Part shown: positions 17,115-26,090 of the stretch, piece after piece | Layout: every line of letters starts with the position of its first letter | How positions within the stretch are numbered: the first letter of the stretch is position 1 | Source of the DNA: GYS-P2D sp964414425 | GTDB taxonomy: Bacteria; Bacteroidota; Bacteroidia; Chitinophagales; Saprospiraceae | Reading direction: 5' to 3' | Length of the DNA: 64,000 nucleotides | NCBI GenBank assembly: GCA_964414425.1 | Contig: CAYPWL010000017.1 | Span: 3,456-67,455 of the forward strand | Translations under genes and position numbers: made by a program | The notes under the pieces: generated by a model | Told to the model about the DNA's origin: nothing | Databases searched by the model: none | The model's input: the letters and a program-made list of their open reading frames with translations, nothing else

Positions 17115-18296
17115 ATGAGAGAGGCAGTAATCGTTTCTACAGCACGTACTCCGATAGGTCGTGCTTATAAAGGCGCATATAATGACACATATGCACCAAC
17201 CCTTACCGGCAAAGCCATCCAAGCAGCGGTTGAGCGCGCTAAGATAAATCCAGAAGAAGTAGATGATTGTATCATCGGATGCGCCATGCAACAGGGAACT
17301 CAGAGTCCTAACATCGGTCGCCTGGCAGCTCTTGCAGGAGGATTACCGGTTACGGTACCTGGCATGTCTATAGATCGTCAGTGCTCGAGTGGACTCATGG
17401 CAGTAGCAACAGCTGCAAAGCAGATTGTTGTGGATCGTCAACAAGTCGTAGTCGGTGGCGGGGTCGAATCTATCAGTCTTGTGCAAAATCAGCATATGAA
17501 TACGCACAAGATGTTTGATCGTAATCTTGTGGCTACTCATAAAGACATCTATATGCCCATGCTACAGACTGCCGAGGTCGTAGCACAGCGATATGGTATC
17601 AGTAGAGATGCACAGGATGAGTATGGCTATCAGAGTCAAATGCGCACTGCGGCAGGGCAGGAAGCAGGTCGCTTTGATGATGAGATCATCCCTATCACGA
17701 CAACTAAAGTTATCAAAGACAAGGTCACTGGCGAGATCTCAAGAGAAGAGGTTACGCTCACCAAGGATGAGGGCAATCGCCCCGGCACGACCCAAGAAGG
17801 GCTGGCAGGATTAAGACTGGTAAATGAAGGTGGAACCATCACCGCAGGTAATGCAAGTCAGCTATCAGACGGAGCATCAGCAAATATCCTCATGGAAGCC
17901 AAGCTGGCAGAGCAGAGAGGTCTTGAGCCATTAGGCGCATACAGAGGAATGGCTGTTGCAGGATGTGAGCCTGATGAGATGGGTATCGGACCCGTATATG
18001 CTATTCCAAAACTCCTAAAGAACTTTGGCATAAAGATGGAGGATGTTGGACTCTGGGAGCTCAATGAAGCATTTGCAGTACAGGTGCTTTACTGTCGCGA
18101 CAAACTCGGCATACCTAATGACCTCCTCAATGTAAATGGTGGCGCCATATCTATAGGACATCCCTATGGCATGACAGGATCCAGAATGGTAGGTCACTCT
18201 CTCATCGAAGGTAAGAGACGAGGAGCCAAATATGTAGTTGTTACAATGTGTGTAGGCGGCGGTATAGGTGCTGCTGGACTATTCGAAGTATTCTAA
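17115..18296 (+). CDS. Acetyl-CoA acyltransferase (thiolase)
   Basis: Thiolase-fold enzyme releasing acetyl-CoA from 3-ketoacyl-CoA (beta-oxidation), or condensing acyl-CoAs in reverse. Visible: nucleophilic Cys90 in SIDRQCSSGL, NEAFAVQ, catalytic His349 in GHPYGMTGSRM, and the second Cys379 in MCVGGGIGAAG. The 393-aa length is typical for FadA/AtoB-like enzymes; chain-length specificity cannot be read from sequence. It is followed by an acyl-CoA dehydrogenase and a hotdog thioesterase, so a degradative role is favoured. Confidence 0.95.
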   Translation: MREAVIVSTARTPIGRAYKGAYNDTYAPTLTGKAIQAAVERAKINPEEVDDCIIGCAMQQGTQSPNIGRLAALAGGLPVTVPGMSIDRQCSSGLMAVATAAKQIVVDRQQVVVGGGVESISLVQNQHMNTHKMFDRNLVATHKDIYMPMLQTAEVVAQRYGISRDAQDEYGYQSQMRTAAGQEAGRFDDEIIPITTTKVIKDKVTGEISREEVTLTKDEGNRPGTTQEGLAGLRLVNEGGTITAGNASQLSDGASANILMEAKLAEQRGLEPLGAYRGMAVAGCEPDEMGIGPVYAIPKLLKNFGIKMEDVGLWELNEAFAVQVLYCRDKLGIPNDLLNVNGGAISIGHPYGMTGSRMVGHSLIEGKRRGAKYVVVTMCVGGGIGAAGLFEVF

Positions 18297-18320
18297 GTAA
18301 GCTTAGCGCATAATTTAATG

Positions 18321-18360
18321 GAAGAGGGGCAACGAATGCAGTTGTCCCTCTTTCTTTATT
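18321..18360 (+). terminator. Terminator after the thiolase gene
   Basis: The stem GAAGAGGGG-CAAC (18321-18333) / GTTG-TCCCTCTTTC (18341-18354) has a 7-nt loop. It is followed by TTTATTT and lies 25 nt after the stop codon. Confidence 0.8.
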
Positions 18361-18453
18361 TAATGGCGCACGCTAAACAGCCAATTTATTTGACCCATTT
18401 AAGTCAATCATGGTTATATCTTTATACAATTGATATACCCATAAAAAATAGCT

Positions 18454-19671
18454 ATGTACGCTGACCTACAGATCAAAAGAGACATATATGACAGCGATGA
18501 ACATCGCATGCTTAGAGAGACTGTACGAGAATACGTCAGGCAACATGTACTTCCTTACAGAGAAGAATGGGAAGAGCAATCATGTTGTAGTAGAGAGGCG
18601 TGGTTGAAGGCCGGTGAACTCGGTTTGCTCAACTTAAGTATATCAGATAAATATGGGGGTGGAGGATTAGATTTCTCATTTAGTGCGCTATTAATAGAAG
18701 AAATGTCTAAGATGGGTCCAGACTCTCCAGGCATATCGATGCACTCTGACATTGTCGCCCCCTATATTGAGCAGTACGGCACAGAAGATCAAAAGATGCA
18801 CTACTTACCCAAAATGGCAACAGGCGAGCTCATAGGCTCTCTGGGGATGACTGAGCCGAGCACAGGAAGTGATCTACAAGCCATTAAGAGTAATGCTGTG
18901 GATAAAGGAGATCACTGGCTCCTCAATGGCTCTAAGACATTTATCACCATTGGATATTCTTCAGATTTTACGTTGGTAGCGTGCAAGACGAGGCCAGGAA
19001 CTGACAAGGAAGGTGTCAGCCTGCTTATAGTAGACGCAAATTTGGATGGATTCAGTAAAGGAAAACCGTTTAAAAAACTTGGCTTGAAGACGAGTGATAC
19101 TTGTGAGCTATTCTTTGAGGATGTAAAAGTGCCAAAAGACAGACTATTAGGTCAAGAGGGAATGGGCTTCATCATGATGATGACAGAACTACCCCGTGAG
19201 CGCTTGACGATTGCATTACAATCTATCGGTGCCGCAGAAGGCGCCATAGACGAAGTTATCGCCTATACATCCGAGCGTAAAGCTTTCAAACAGCCTATTG
19301 CAGGATTCCAAAATACACAGTTCAAAGTGACAGAAGCTGCCATGAGACTTCAGCTCAACCAATGTTATGTAGATAAGTGTACAGAATTACTGAAGGACCA
19401 CAAGCTAACTGCAGAACAAGCCTCTGTCGCCAAGTGTACGGCAACGGAGATGCAGTTTGATGTCTTAGATCAGTGCCTACAGTTACATGGTGGCTATGGG
19501 TATATGTGGGAGTACAATATCTGTCGCATGTTCGCAGATAGTCGAGTATCACGCATCTATGGTGGCACCAATGAAATCATGAAAGTGATGATCTCCCGTA
19601 AGCTGTTCAACAACTACTTTGCTGAAATGAAGGCTAAGCGTAAGGCCAAGAAAATGGCCATGAGCAACTAA
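18454..19671 (+). CDS. Acyl-CoA dehydrogenase (long-chain type)
   Basis: FAD-dependent enzyme introducing the alpha-beta double bond in acyl-CoA. Visible: LGMTEPSTGSDLQAIKS (FAD/substrate region, ~127-143), FITIGYSSDF, RKAFKQPIAGFQNTQFKV, GGYGYMWEYNICRMFADSRVS, and the C-terminal IYGGTNEIM. As in LCAD and isovaleryl-CoA dehydrogenase, the C-terminal motif has Gly where MCAD carries its catalytic Glu, so the base is predicted to be Glu245 in TELPRERL. The length is 405 aa. It ends 3 nt before the thioesterase gene. Confidence 0.93.
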   Translation: MYADLQIKRDIYDSDEHRMLRETVREYVRQHVLPYREEWEEQSCCSREAWLKAGELGLLNLSISDKYGGGGLDFSFSALLIEEMSKMGPDSPGISMHSDIVAPYIEQYGTEDQKMHYLPKMATGELIGSLGMTEPSTGSDLQAIKSNAVDKGDHWLLNGSKTFITIGYSSDFTLVACKTRPGTDKEGVSLLIVDANLDGFSKGKPFKKLGLKTSDTCELFFEDVKVPKDRLLGQEGMGFIMMMTELPRERLTIALQSIGAAEGAIDEVIAYTSERKAFKQPIAGFQNTQFKVTEAAMRLQLNQCYVDKCTELLKDHKLTAEQASVAKCTATEMQFDVLDQCLQLHGGYGYMWEYNICRMFADSRVSRIYGGTNEIMKVMISRKLFNNYFAEMKAKRKAKKMAMSN

Positions 19672-19674
19672 TCT

Positions 19675-20133
19675 ATGATACATAAGGGAGATGAAGTCTT
19701 TGATTTACTCAAAGCAACTGTGCCAAGCGGAATCGCTCAGTTTCCGCCTAACGTGGCTAAACTCTTAGAGTTAGAGCTCTTATCCTATGATGATCAAGAG
19801 CATATCATGCATGTAAGAATGCCTATAAAGCCTGATTTCAACAATCCGTTTCATATTACTTTTGGTGGGACTTATGGGATGTATTTTGACATGGCATTTG
19901 GTCCATTTAGTGGGTTGGTAACTATGATGCCCACTACGAGTCTTGATCTCAATATCACCTATATCAAGCCGTTATCTGTAGCTGACCAATATTGTCACAT
20001 AAAAGCATATGTCACCAGTCAGTCCAAGCAGTTCCTAAACCTCAGAGGAGAGGCCCTCAAGGAAGACGGTACACTGGTTGCGACAGCTACCAGTCGTATG
20101 ATGATTATTGATCCTACTCGATTAAAACGATAG
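19675..20133 (+). CDS. Hotdog-fold thioesterase (PaaI-like)
   Basis: A 152-aa protein with the single hotdog domain pattern: FHITFGGTYGMYFDMAFGP (helix with conserved Gly/Asp), TSLDLNITYIKPL and the closing strand LVATATSRMMI. Proteins of this type hydrolyse acyl-CoA thioesters. The substrate is unknown, but translational proximity to the acyl-CoA dehydrogenase suggests removal of CoA from pathway intermediates. The histidine-phosphatase pseudogene begins 11 nt downstream in the same direction. Confidence 0.82.
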   Translation: MIHKGDEVFDLLKATVPSGIAQFPPNVAKLLELELLSYDDQEHIMHVRMPIKPDFNNPFHITFGGTYGMYFDMAFGPFSGLVTMMPTTSLDLNITYIKPLSVADQYCHIKAYVTSQSKQFLNLRGEALKEDGTLVATATSRMMIIDPTRLKR

Positions 20134-20144
20134 TATAGGCACTT

Positions 20145-20837
20145 ATGAGCAAAATCCTATTCATCCGTCATGGGCAAGCCTCATTTATGAAGAAGGATCA
20201 TGATCAGCTCTCAGTCCTCGGTATAGAACAAGCAAGACAACTTAGACTGTTTTTCAAATCTCAAGGTATACACATACATCAGGCGTATGCAGGCGCCTTG
20301 CTCCGTTAACAACAAACGGCATAATCCTGTCTTAATGCTATGGGCCTTGGATTAGAGGTCGAAAGTCATCATGGATACAATGAACACGTGGGCCCTGGAA
20401 TCGTCAAGGTCTTCCACCCAGAAAAGTTTCACATGAATAAGGAGCTTGCCCCAGAGCTCTTTGAGCGATATAGGAGAGAGTTTTACGGCACCTACTTTAA
20501 GCTCGCCATACCTTGGGTAAAGGGAGAGCTGGTTGAGTCCAAACTGCAAGACATCGAGAGTTGGGCTGCGTTTAAGTCGCGGTTCACTCAGGCATTATCG
20601 TATACATTGGACAACTGTGCATCTGGATCGACAGTAGCTATCTTTACTTCTGGTGGCCCTGTCGGCGCTGCTGCTGGAGAAGTTTTGGGGCTCTCTGAAG
20701 AGAAAACTGCAGCACTGGGCTGGCAAGTCAAAAATGCCTCGTTTTCGGAGTATCTCTATTCTAAAGGGAATATATCTTTAGTGAGCTTCAATGAGACGCC
20801 GCATCTCCTACAGAGCGGTATGCAGACATTGGTATAG
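20145..20837 (+). pseudogene. Histidine phosphatase (phosphoglycerate-mutase-like), two ochre codons
   Basis: ATG at 20145 opens MSKILFIRHGQASF, with the RHG catalytic histidine motif. The frame is cut by TAA at 20307-20309 and again at 20322-20324. In between it reads QQTA, part of the R-x-x-QTA motif expected after SGxLxR. The same frame then continues to 20837 with the rest of a SixA/GpmB-type protein, including FTSGGPVGAAAGEVLG and SLVSFNETPHL near the end. No frameshift is needed: 20145 and the downstream part are in register. Two CAA-to-TAA changes would explain it. The gene is probably non-functional, or the sequence has errors. Confidence 0.85.
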
Positions 20838-20892
20838 GCAGTGAGGTAAAGTGGTAATTGTAAACTCTGACAAGGCAGCTTTTGATAGGGCC

Positions 20893-20940
20893 TGCCTAAA
20901 AAGAGATAAGAGGCACCTACTTTTTAGGGACCTCTTATCT
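20893..20940 (-). terminator. Terminator after the secreted Lys/Arg-rich protein gene
   Basis: AGATAAGAGG (20893-20902) pairs perfectly with CCTCTTATCT (20931-20940), and an inner CCTA/TAGG pairing is possible. On the minus strand the stem is followed by CTTTTTAGG. It lies 12 nt past the stop of the minus-strand gene and may also stop plus-strand read-through. Confidence 0.75.
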
Positions 20941-20952
20941 TAAAACACTAAA

Positions 20953-21717
20953 TCAATAATCAATCAAAACGAATGTAAGATGGCTAAATCCTCCTCGCTT
21001 ATGACCTCGCTTCCGATTTTTGGGGCGTTCTTCTCGATTTTCGGTAATGGCCTCCTTTTTATCAGGCTTCATTTCAGCTAAAGCTTCATTCCAAGTAGTG
21101 ACTTGGTCTCCTAAGTCAGTCCAAATCGCATCCAGCTCATCTTTATGATTACTAACTATTTCGGATAAAGCCTGGCGGTTTGCCTTTTTCTCTACTCTGC
21201 TGATTTTTTCACGAGAGTCAGTATCAAGTGGCCTTGCCTGTGCCTGCTTTGTTCTTGCTATAGCAATAGTCTCTCGCTCGGCATTTGATAAAGACTTATC
21301 AAATTCTGCTCTATACTTCCGTACTACAGGTGCGATAGTTTTTGCGATATAGGCTTGGCGCTGATCATGGGTCGCCTTTCTCGCCGCTTGTTGTTCATCA
21401 CGTTTTGTTTTGCGCTCCTCTTTTCTCATTGCAGTCATCTCAATCCACTTGGACATCTGCTCTTCAGTCAATATTTCCTCAAGGCCTGTCTTGAATAATT
21501 GAGGTTTAGTATTGTGATCAACTTTACGTGGTATTCCTTTGGCTTTAACTTTAGATGGTCTATTCGCTTTATTCAGCTCTTCTATAGCCGTTACCTGATC
21601 TGTAGTAAGACCTAACTCTTCACTATGGCTTAGGATATTGCCAGGATGCTGTGCTATGGCAGCCAAAGCGAACATCATCATAAGTGCCGTGCTTGATATC
21701 AATTTCTTGAACGTCAT
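20953..21717 (-). CDS. Secreted Lys/Arg/Glu-rich protein (Spy/LTXXQ-like)
   Basis: The 254-aa product has a signal peptide (~1-22, cut after AIAQ). It then carries helical, highly charged sequence with an LTTDQVTAIEELNK segment and a second LTEEQMSKWIEM segment, the LT(x)xQ pattern of Spy/CpxP-like periplasmic chaperones, and a long basic stretch rich in Arg/Lys/Glu. The protein ends in HLTFVLIDY, resembling the short hydrophobic tails of related Bacteroidota proteins. The role is inferred only; no enzymatic motif is visible. Confidence 0.7.
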   Translation of the reverse strand: MTFKKLISSTALMMMFALAAIAQHPGNILSHSEELGLTTDQVTAIEELNKANRPSKVKAKGIPRKVDHNTKPQLFKTGLEEILTEEQMSKWIEMTAMRKEERKTKRDEQQAARKATHDQRQAYIAKTIAPVVRKYRAEFDKSLSNAERETIAIARTKQAQARPLDTDSREKISRVEKKANRQALSEIVSNHKDELDAIWTDLGDQVTTWNEALAEMKPDKKEAITENREERPKNRKRGHKRGGFSHLTFVLIDY

Positions 21718-21802
21718 AATCTTGTGTTTTTGTTACACTTGTTAGACTATGAACTCTGAGATGGGTTTAATAGCTGATTACTAAAGTTTTCTTAATAGAT
21801 TC

Positions 21803-22660
21803 TTATTCCTCTCTTACTACTTCAAAGAAGGCTGTCTGGCTATTGAAGGCAGAAAATATACCCAATGCATTGACCACGTTAGATGGTGGCTCATTAAGAT
21901 CTCGAGAGTCCTGGGTAGTATTGTCAAATAGTGCGGCATACTCCTCATTGACATGAAATACACTGACAGAGTACGTACCAAAAGTGATCAAAGACCCTCC
22001 TAAGAAGACCAACTCATCATCGTCTGTAGGTTCAGAAACAAATCTCAAGTCTTCTAATGCATCAAGCACCTGCTGCGGAAATATAGGATCAGTAGCTTCA
22101 GTCACATTCTCTACGACCATATAGAATTGCTCGCCATTAGGATTGTCCCAAGAAGCAGTCACGCTCGACTCCCGCAGAAAATTACCGATCGCCTCAACTA
22201 CCGCATCTCTGCCTTGTCTCAAGGGCAGCGTCGGTACGATGATTGAGTCTTGACTCAACATCAATCCTTGGGTCGGCGTAGGCACTTGGGTTTCTGCTGT
22301 GGCAGTGATACCATCATGGGTGATCTCTAATCTGAACACATCCCCTGTCCTAACCTCCAGATCATCGCCAGGATAATGATAAAAGCCATCAGAACCTGAG
22401 GATACGAGTGGAAACTGCTCTGCACCTCTGGACAGAATCACCTCGGCATTATTGATTGGTTCTGAAGTGTCTACTTCATCGGTGAGCGGAAATACAGTCT
22501 TGAGTCTGATATCATCAACGGGCTCATCTGCAAATAAAAAGGCCTCGACCACAAATTGATTGAAGGCCAGATCATTGAGGTTTTCATCCTCGCAAGAGAT
22601 GAATGCTCCACCCATAAGTGCCAATGCGATGATTATAAGTATGCTATTCTTCATGATCAT
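21803..22660 (-). CDS. DUF4249-type outer-membrane lipoprotein
   Basis: The 285-aa product has a lipoprotein signal (LMGGAFISCEDENL, Cys23). It shows the DUF4249 pattern: an early FVVEAFLFADEP strand, an INNAEVILS carboxypeptidase-regulatory-like segment, then TGDVFRLEITHDGITATAETQVPTP. DUF4249 genes are known to lie beside a TonB-dependent receptor in Bacteroidota, as here: the receptor stop is only 4 nt upstream, so they form a pair analogous in layout to SusC/SusD. The ligand is unknown. Confidence 0.85.
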   Translation of the reverse strand: MIMKNSILIIIALALMGGAFISCEDENLNDLAFNQFVVEAFLFADEPVDDIRLKTVFPLTDEVDTSEPINNAEVILSRGAEQFPLVSSGSDGFYHYPGDDLEVRTGDVFRLEITHDGITATAETQVPTPTQGLMLSQDSIIVPTLPLRQGRDAVVEAIGNFLRESSVTASWDNPNGEQFYMVVENVTEATDPIFPQQVLDALEDLRFVSEPTDDDELVFLGGSLITFGTYSVSVFHVNEEYAALFDNTTQDSRDLNEPPSNVVNALGIFSAFNSQTAFFEVVREE

Positions 22661-22664
22661 GATG

Positions 22665-25112
22665 TTAAAACTTAACCTCTACGGAGAGATTGGGTGTAAG
22701 TCCCAGAAAATTCACCTCTGTAATAACTGGTGGCGTCTGCGTAAAATTGAATTGCTGAAACCAGATATTAGTACGATTTAAAATATTGAATATCGATAGC
22801 CCAAAGTCATATTCAAATGGCCCTGACTTATGCAGCAAATGAGCTGATAAGTCCAAGCGTGCATATGCTGGTAGTCGAGAGCCGTTGCGAGGACCCACAT
22901 TAATAAATGTAGTCGATGAGCCGTCCAGTAAGTCGATAGAAAATTGCCCAGCTGGCTCCGTAAATGGACGGCCCGATGCATATACGAATGTCGCTGCTAA
23001 CCTCCAATTATCTATCTCATAGGAGTGCACCGTCTTGAACTCATGGCGTACGTCATGCAATGCTGCAAACTCAAATCCATTATTGAGCCCAGGAAAACTA
23101 TTGCGGACTCTCGCCAAGGTGTAGGCGACCCAGCCAGTGTAGTCTCCGCGTTTCTTTTGAAGTAGGATCTCTGTGCCTTGTGCTTGACCCGAACCGGTAA
23201 AAAAGAGCTGATCTAAATCGATATCATTGCGCTGAAAGCGCAGCGAGAACTCTGCCAGGTTGTTGAAGTCCTTGCGATAGGCCTCCACATCAAGGATAAA
23301 ATCGTCAGTCTCATAGGAAGCACCAATAATATAATGATCAGCGCTGCTCACCTGTACCAAATCATCGTCGGCTAATAGCCAGAAATCCCGGGACCCTTCG
23401 GTGACATTTTCATTGATGATCCTATTGATAAACTGGAAGTGCCTACTCGCCCCTCCCTTCAATGAGATGCGCTCTGTCAATGACAGGTCAAATGAAGCTC
23501 TGGGGGACCAGTATATCTCATCGGTAAGACTATATCGGGTTGCTCTAATTCCTGCTTGGAGGCTGAGTCGATCAAAAGGCTTCCAAGTATCCGACACATA
23601 TCCAGCGAGGTAGTTGGCTTCCTGTTCTACGTCGAGGATGGTCAGCGTATCATCTCGAACAAATTCATAATCCACCTCTGCCTGTGTGTATAAGGCTCCG
23701 AACTCCAACTTATGACGAGCATTGAGTTGTACTTCATTGTCAAGTGTAAGTGTTATATCACGCACCTGGTTGTCCTCTACACTGACGAACTGTAGATCGG
23801 CAACCTCTCTATCTTCCTCAACGGCAGTCACCAGTACATCCGTGGTACGATCAAACTGGCTAAAGTAGTTAGATGATGCTACTAATAAATTAGAATACCA
23901 CTTAGGCGACCACTGCCGGGACCACTTGGCGCTGCCTCCTCGATTTCCAAAATCTGTTGTTTCCTCAATGCCTATATCAATCTGTAATGCTCCATTGAGG
24001 CGTTCTAAATCGAGATCATTAAAGTTTTCTAAGTGATCGGCACCGTTGTAAAATGACAGTGCTACGACATCCTTCTCTGTGGGATTGTAGCTCAGCTTAG
24101 CATTCATATCAAAGAAGAATACAGATGGCTCTGTTGTATTGATCTGGAGGCCATCCACATTGGGTGGTGTCTCCGTCTGTTCGAAGACTCCTAAGATATC
24201 TCGGAACAGCTGGCTCTGGATCAGATCGGTATATGACCGTCTACCACTGATGGTCAGAGAACCCTTGTCAAATAGAGGTATCTGTAGATTCGCTCGGGCA
24301 TTGAGTAAGTTGACACCTACATTGCCATGAAGTTCGCTGGGGTTACCTGTCTTGCCAGTGAGGTCTACCACACCAGAAAGTCTCCCGCCATATTTAGCAG
24401 GAAATGCACCTTTAAATAGCTGGACATCTTTGATCGCATCAGCATTGAAGGCGGAAAAGAATCCAAAGAAATGATCCACGTTATAGACGGTAACTCCATC
24501 AAGTAGGACCAGATTTTGATCAGGTGTCCCTCCTCTCACGAAGAGGCCTGCACTGTTCTCGTTACTGGCACTCACCCCGGGCAATAACTGCAGCGATCTA
24601 AAGATATCTACCTCCCCAACATTGGGCAGTAGAGACAATTGCTTAGGTGATATTTGAATAGCGCTAATTCCTTCGGAGGCATTAAGAACCTTGTGGGTAC
24701 TACCACTGATAACTAACTCATCTAACAACACTCCTGTGGACAGATCTATATTAAACTCAGTAAGGTCTTCTGTGCCAGACTCTATTAAGATCTCTTTAGT
24801 GGTATAACCTACGTAGGCGATCTGGAGTCTGAAACTATCTGTAGGTGCATTGAGTAGTGCAAAATACCCATCAACATTAGTAGAGGCGCCAGTATTAGTG
24901 TCCTTAATGACAACATCCGCAAATGGAAGCCGCTCTTGGTTGTCTTCACTCTTGATCACACCTGATATGGTACGTTGTCCATAAGATGGCAGCACCAGCA
25001 GTAATAAAACAACAGCCGCTAAATACTTACACCACATCAATATGAATCTTTGATTTAGGAAAGTTAATATAGCAAAATATCTGTCTGGCAAGAGCACGAT
25101 CGATGTATCCAA
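22665..25112 (-). CDS. TonB-dependent receptor with carboxypeptidase-regulatory-like domain
   Basis: Outer-membrane active transporter. After a signal peptide it has a CarboxypepD_reg-like beta-sandwich (RTISGVIKSEDNQERLPFADV), a plug domain (NVGEVDIFRSLQLLPGV, FVRGGTPDQNLVLLDG), and a beta-barrel ending in aromatic LSVEVKF. The listed start gives 815 aa, but a second Met at residue 26 (25037) begins the actual signal peptide MWCKYLAAVVLLLLVLPSYG. The real start is therefore probably 25037. It is paired with the DUF4249 lipoprotein. The substrate cannot be read from sequence. Confidence 0.92.
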   Translation of the reverse strand: MDTSIVLLPDRYFAILTFLNQRFILMWCKYLAAVVLLLLVLPSYGQRTISGVIKSEDNQERLPFADVVIKDTNTGASTNVDGYFALLNAPTDSFRLQIAYVGYTTKEILIESGTEDLTEFNIDLSTGVLLDELVISGSTHKVLNASEGISAIQISPKQLSLLPNVGEVDIFRSLQLLPGVSASNENSAGLFVRGGTPDQNLVLLDGVTVYNVDHFFGFFSAFNADAIKDVQLFKGAFPAKYGGRLSGVVDLTGKTGNPSELHGNVGVNLLNARANLQIPLFDKGSLTISGRRSYTDLIQSQLFRDILGVFEQTETPPNVDGLQINTTEPSVFFFDMNAKLSYNPTEKDVVALSFYNGADHLENFNDLDLERLNGALQIDIGIEETTDFGNRGGSAKWSRQWSPKWYSNLLVASSNYFSQFDRTTDVLVTAVEEDREVADLQFVSVEDNQVRDITLTLDNEVQLNARHKLEFGALYTQAEVDYEFVRDDTLTILDVEQEANYLAGYVSDTWKPFDRLSLQAGIRATRYSLTDEIYWSPRASFDLSLTERISLKGGASRHFQFINRIINENVTEGSRDFWLLADDDLVQVSSADHYIIGASYETDDFILDVEAYRKDFNNLAEFSLRFQRNDIDLDQLFFTGSGQAQGTEILLQKKRGDYTGWVAYTLARVRNSFPGLNNGFEFAALHDVRHEFKTVHSYEIDNWRLAATFVYASGRPFTEPAGQFSIDLLDGSSTTFINVGPRNGSRLPAYARLDLSAHLLHKSGPFEYDFGLSIFNILNRTNIWFQQFNFTQTPPVITEVNFLGLTPNLSVEVKF

Positions 25113-25141
25113 ATTGACACATTTGGCTATCTTGGAATGCT

Positions 25142-26020
25142 ATGAATCCAACAGAGGTTACACGTATCAATACAGCTCGGGGCCTATTTGCTGCAAGGCT
25201 ATATGGCGCAGAGCACCACCCGCCTCTGATACTGGTACATGGGTGGCCCCAGTCCAGTTATTGCTGGCATCATGTCACTCCATACTTGTCCGAATATCGA
25301 GTAATTGCTGTGGATCTGAGAGGGATGGGTGATAGTGTCCGAACGCTGGAGGCTGCTCACTATGGTAAGGATCAGATGGCATTGGACATATTTGCAGTTG
25401 CAGATGCCTTAGACATTGGGCAGTTCCATTTGGGTGGTCATGATTGGGGTGGCGCTGTCGTACAGGAGATGGCATTACTACATCCTGAGCGCATCGCCAA
25501 GTTAATCATCATCAATATGATCCTCATCAACAATCCCATTGGGCAACAGAAGGTTTCAGAGATCTTTATCGAGGACTACTTTAGATCATCGTGGTATCAA
25601 CATTTCTTAAGCATCAAGGATTTCCCAGAAGCAATTTTGGCTGGCAAAGAACATATCTGGGTTCCCTTTTTCAGTAGAGGTATAAGCAATCCCATCCCTG
25701 ATGATGCCATCAACGAATACATCCGCTGCTATAAGATCCCTCATACCATCACCACGGCTGCCAATCTATATCGCACCCTGCGGTCAGATCGTAAGCGCTG
25801 GAAAAGCTATGAAGGCAAACAAATTACGATCCCAACCCTCATCATCCATGGCACACTCGATCCTGTGATTATTAAGGAATATCTGATCGGAGCAGAACTG
25901 ATCTATCCAGACGTGATCATAGAGCATCTGAAAGGGGGACATTTCATCTGTGACGAGCAGCCAGAAGCAGTTGGAATAAGGATTTCAAATTTTTTGTCAA
26001 GTGGAGATCTGATTAATTAG
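25142..26020 (+). CDS. Alpha/beta hydrolase, epoxide hydrolase/haloalkane dehalogenase-like
   Basis: A 292-aa alpha/beta hydrolase: oxyanion motif LVHGWPQSSYCW (~34-45), VDLRGMGDS, nucleophile elbow GGHDWGGAVVQE with Asp as the nucleophile (~101), and a C-terminal HGTLDPV acid region and KGGHFICDEQPE histidine. The HGWPQS and HDWGG pair is typical of soluble epoxide hydrolases and related dehalogenases rather than serine esterases. It is divergent from the TonB receptor gene. The physiological substrate is unknown. Confidence 0.85.
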   Translation: MNPTEVTRINTARGLFAARLYGAEHHPPLILVHGWPQSSYCWHHVTPYLSEYRVIAVDLRGMGDSVRTLEAAHYGKDQMALDIFAVADALDIGQFHLGGHDWGGAVVQEMALLHPERIAKLIIINMILINNPIGQQKVSEIFIEDYFRSSWYQHFLSIKDFPEAILAGKEHIWVPFFSRGISNPIPDDAINEYIRCYKIPHTITTAANLYRTLRSDRKRWKSYEGKQITIPTLIIHGTLDPVIIKEYLIGAELIYPDVIIEHLKGGHFICDEQPEAVGIRISNFLSSGDLIN

Positions 26021-26090
26021 CGGTGTTTGTACAAGATCATTTGGCTATTACCTTATAATTGCGAGTTCTAATATGATCAAACTATAATTT

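Noticed and set aside
18389..18424. Promoter of the acyl-CoA dehydrogenase gene (TTTG and TATCTTTA).
   Set aside because: The 24-nt spacer is too long and the -7 box lacks its final G; too weak to list as a feature.
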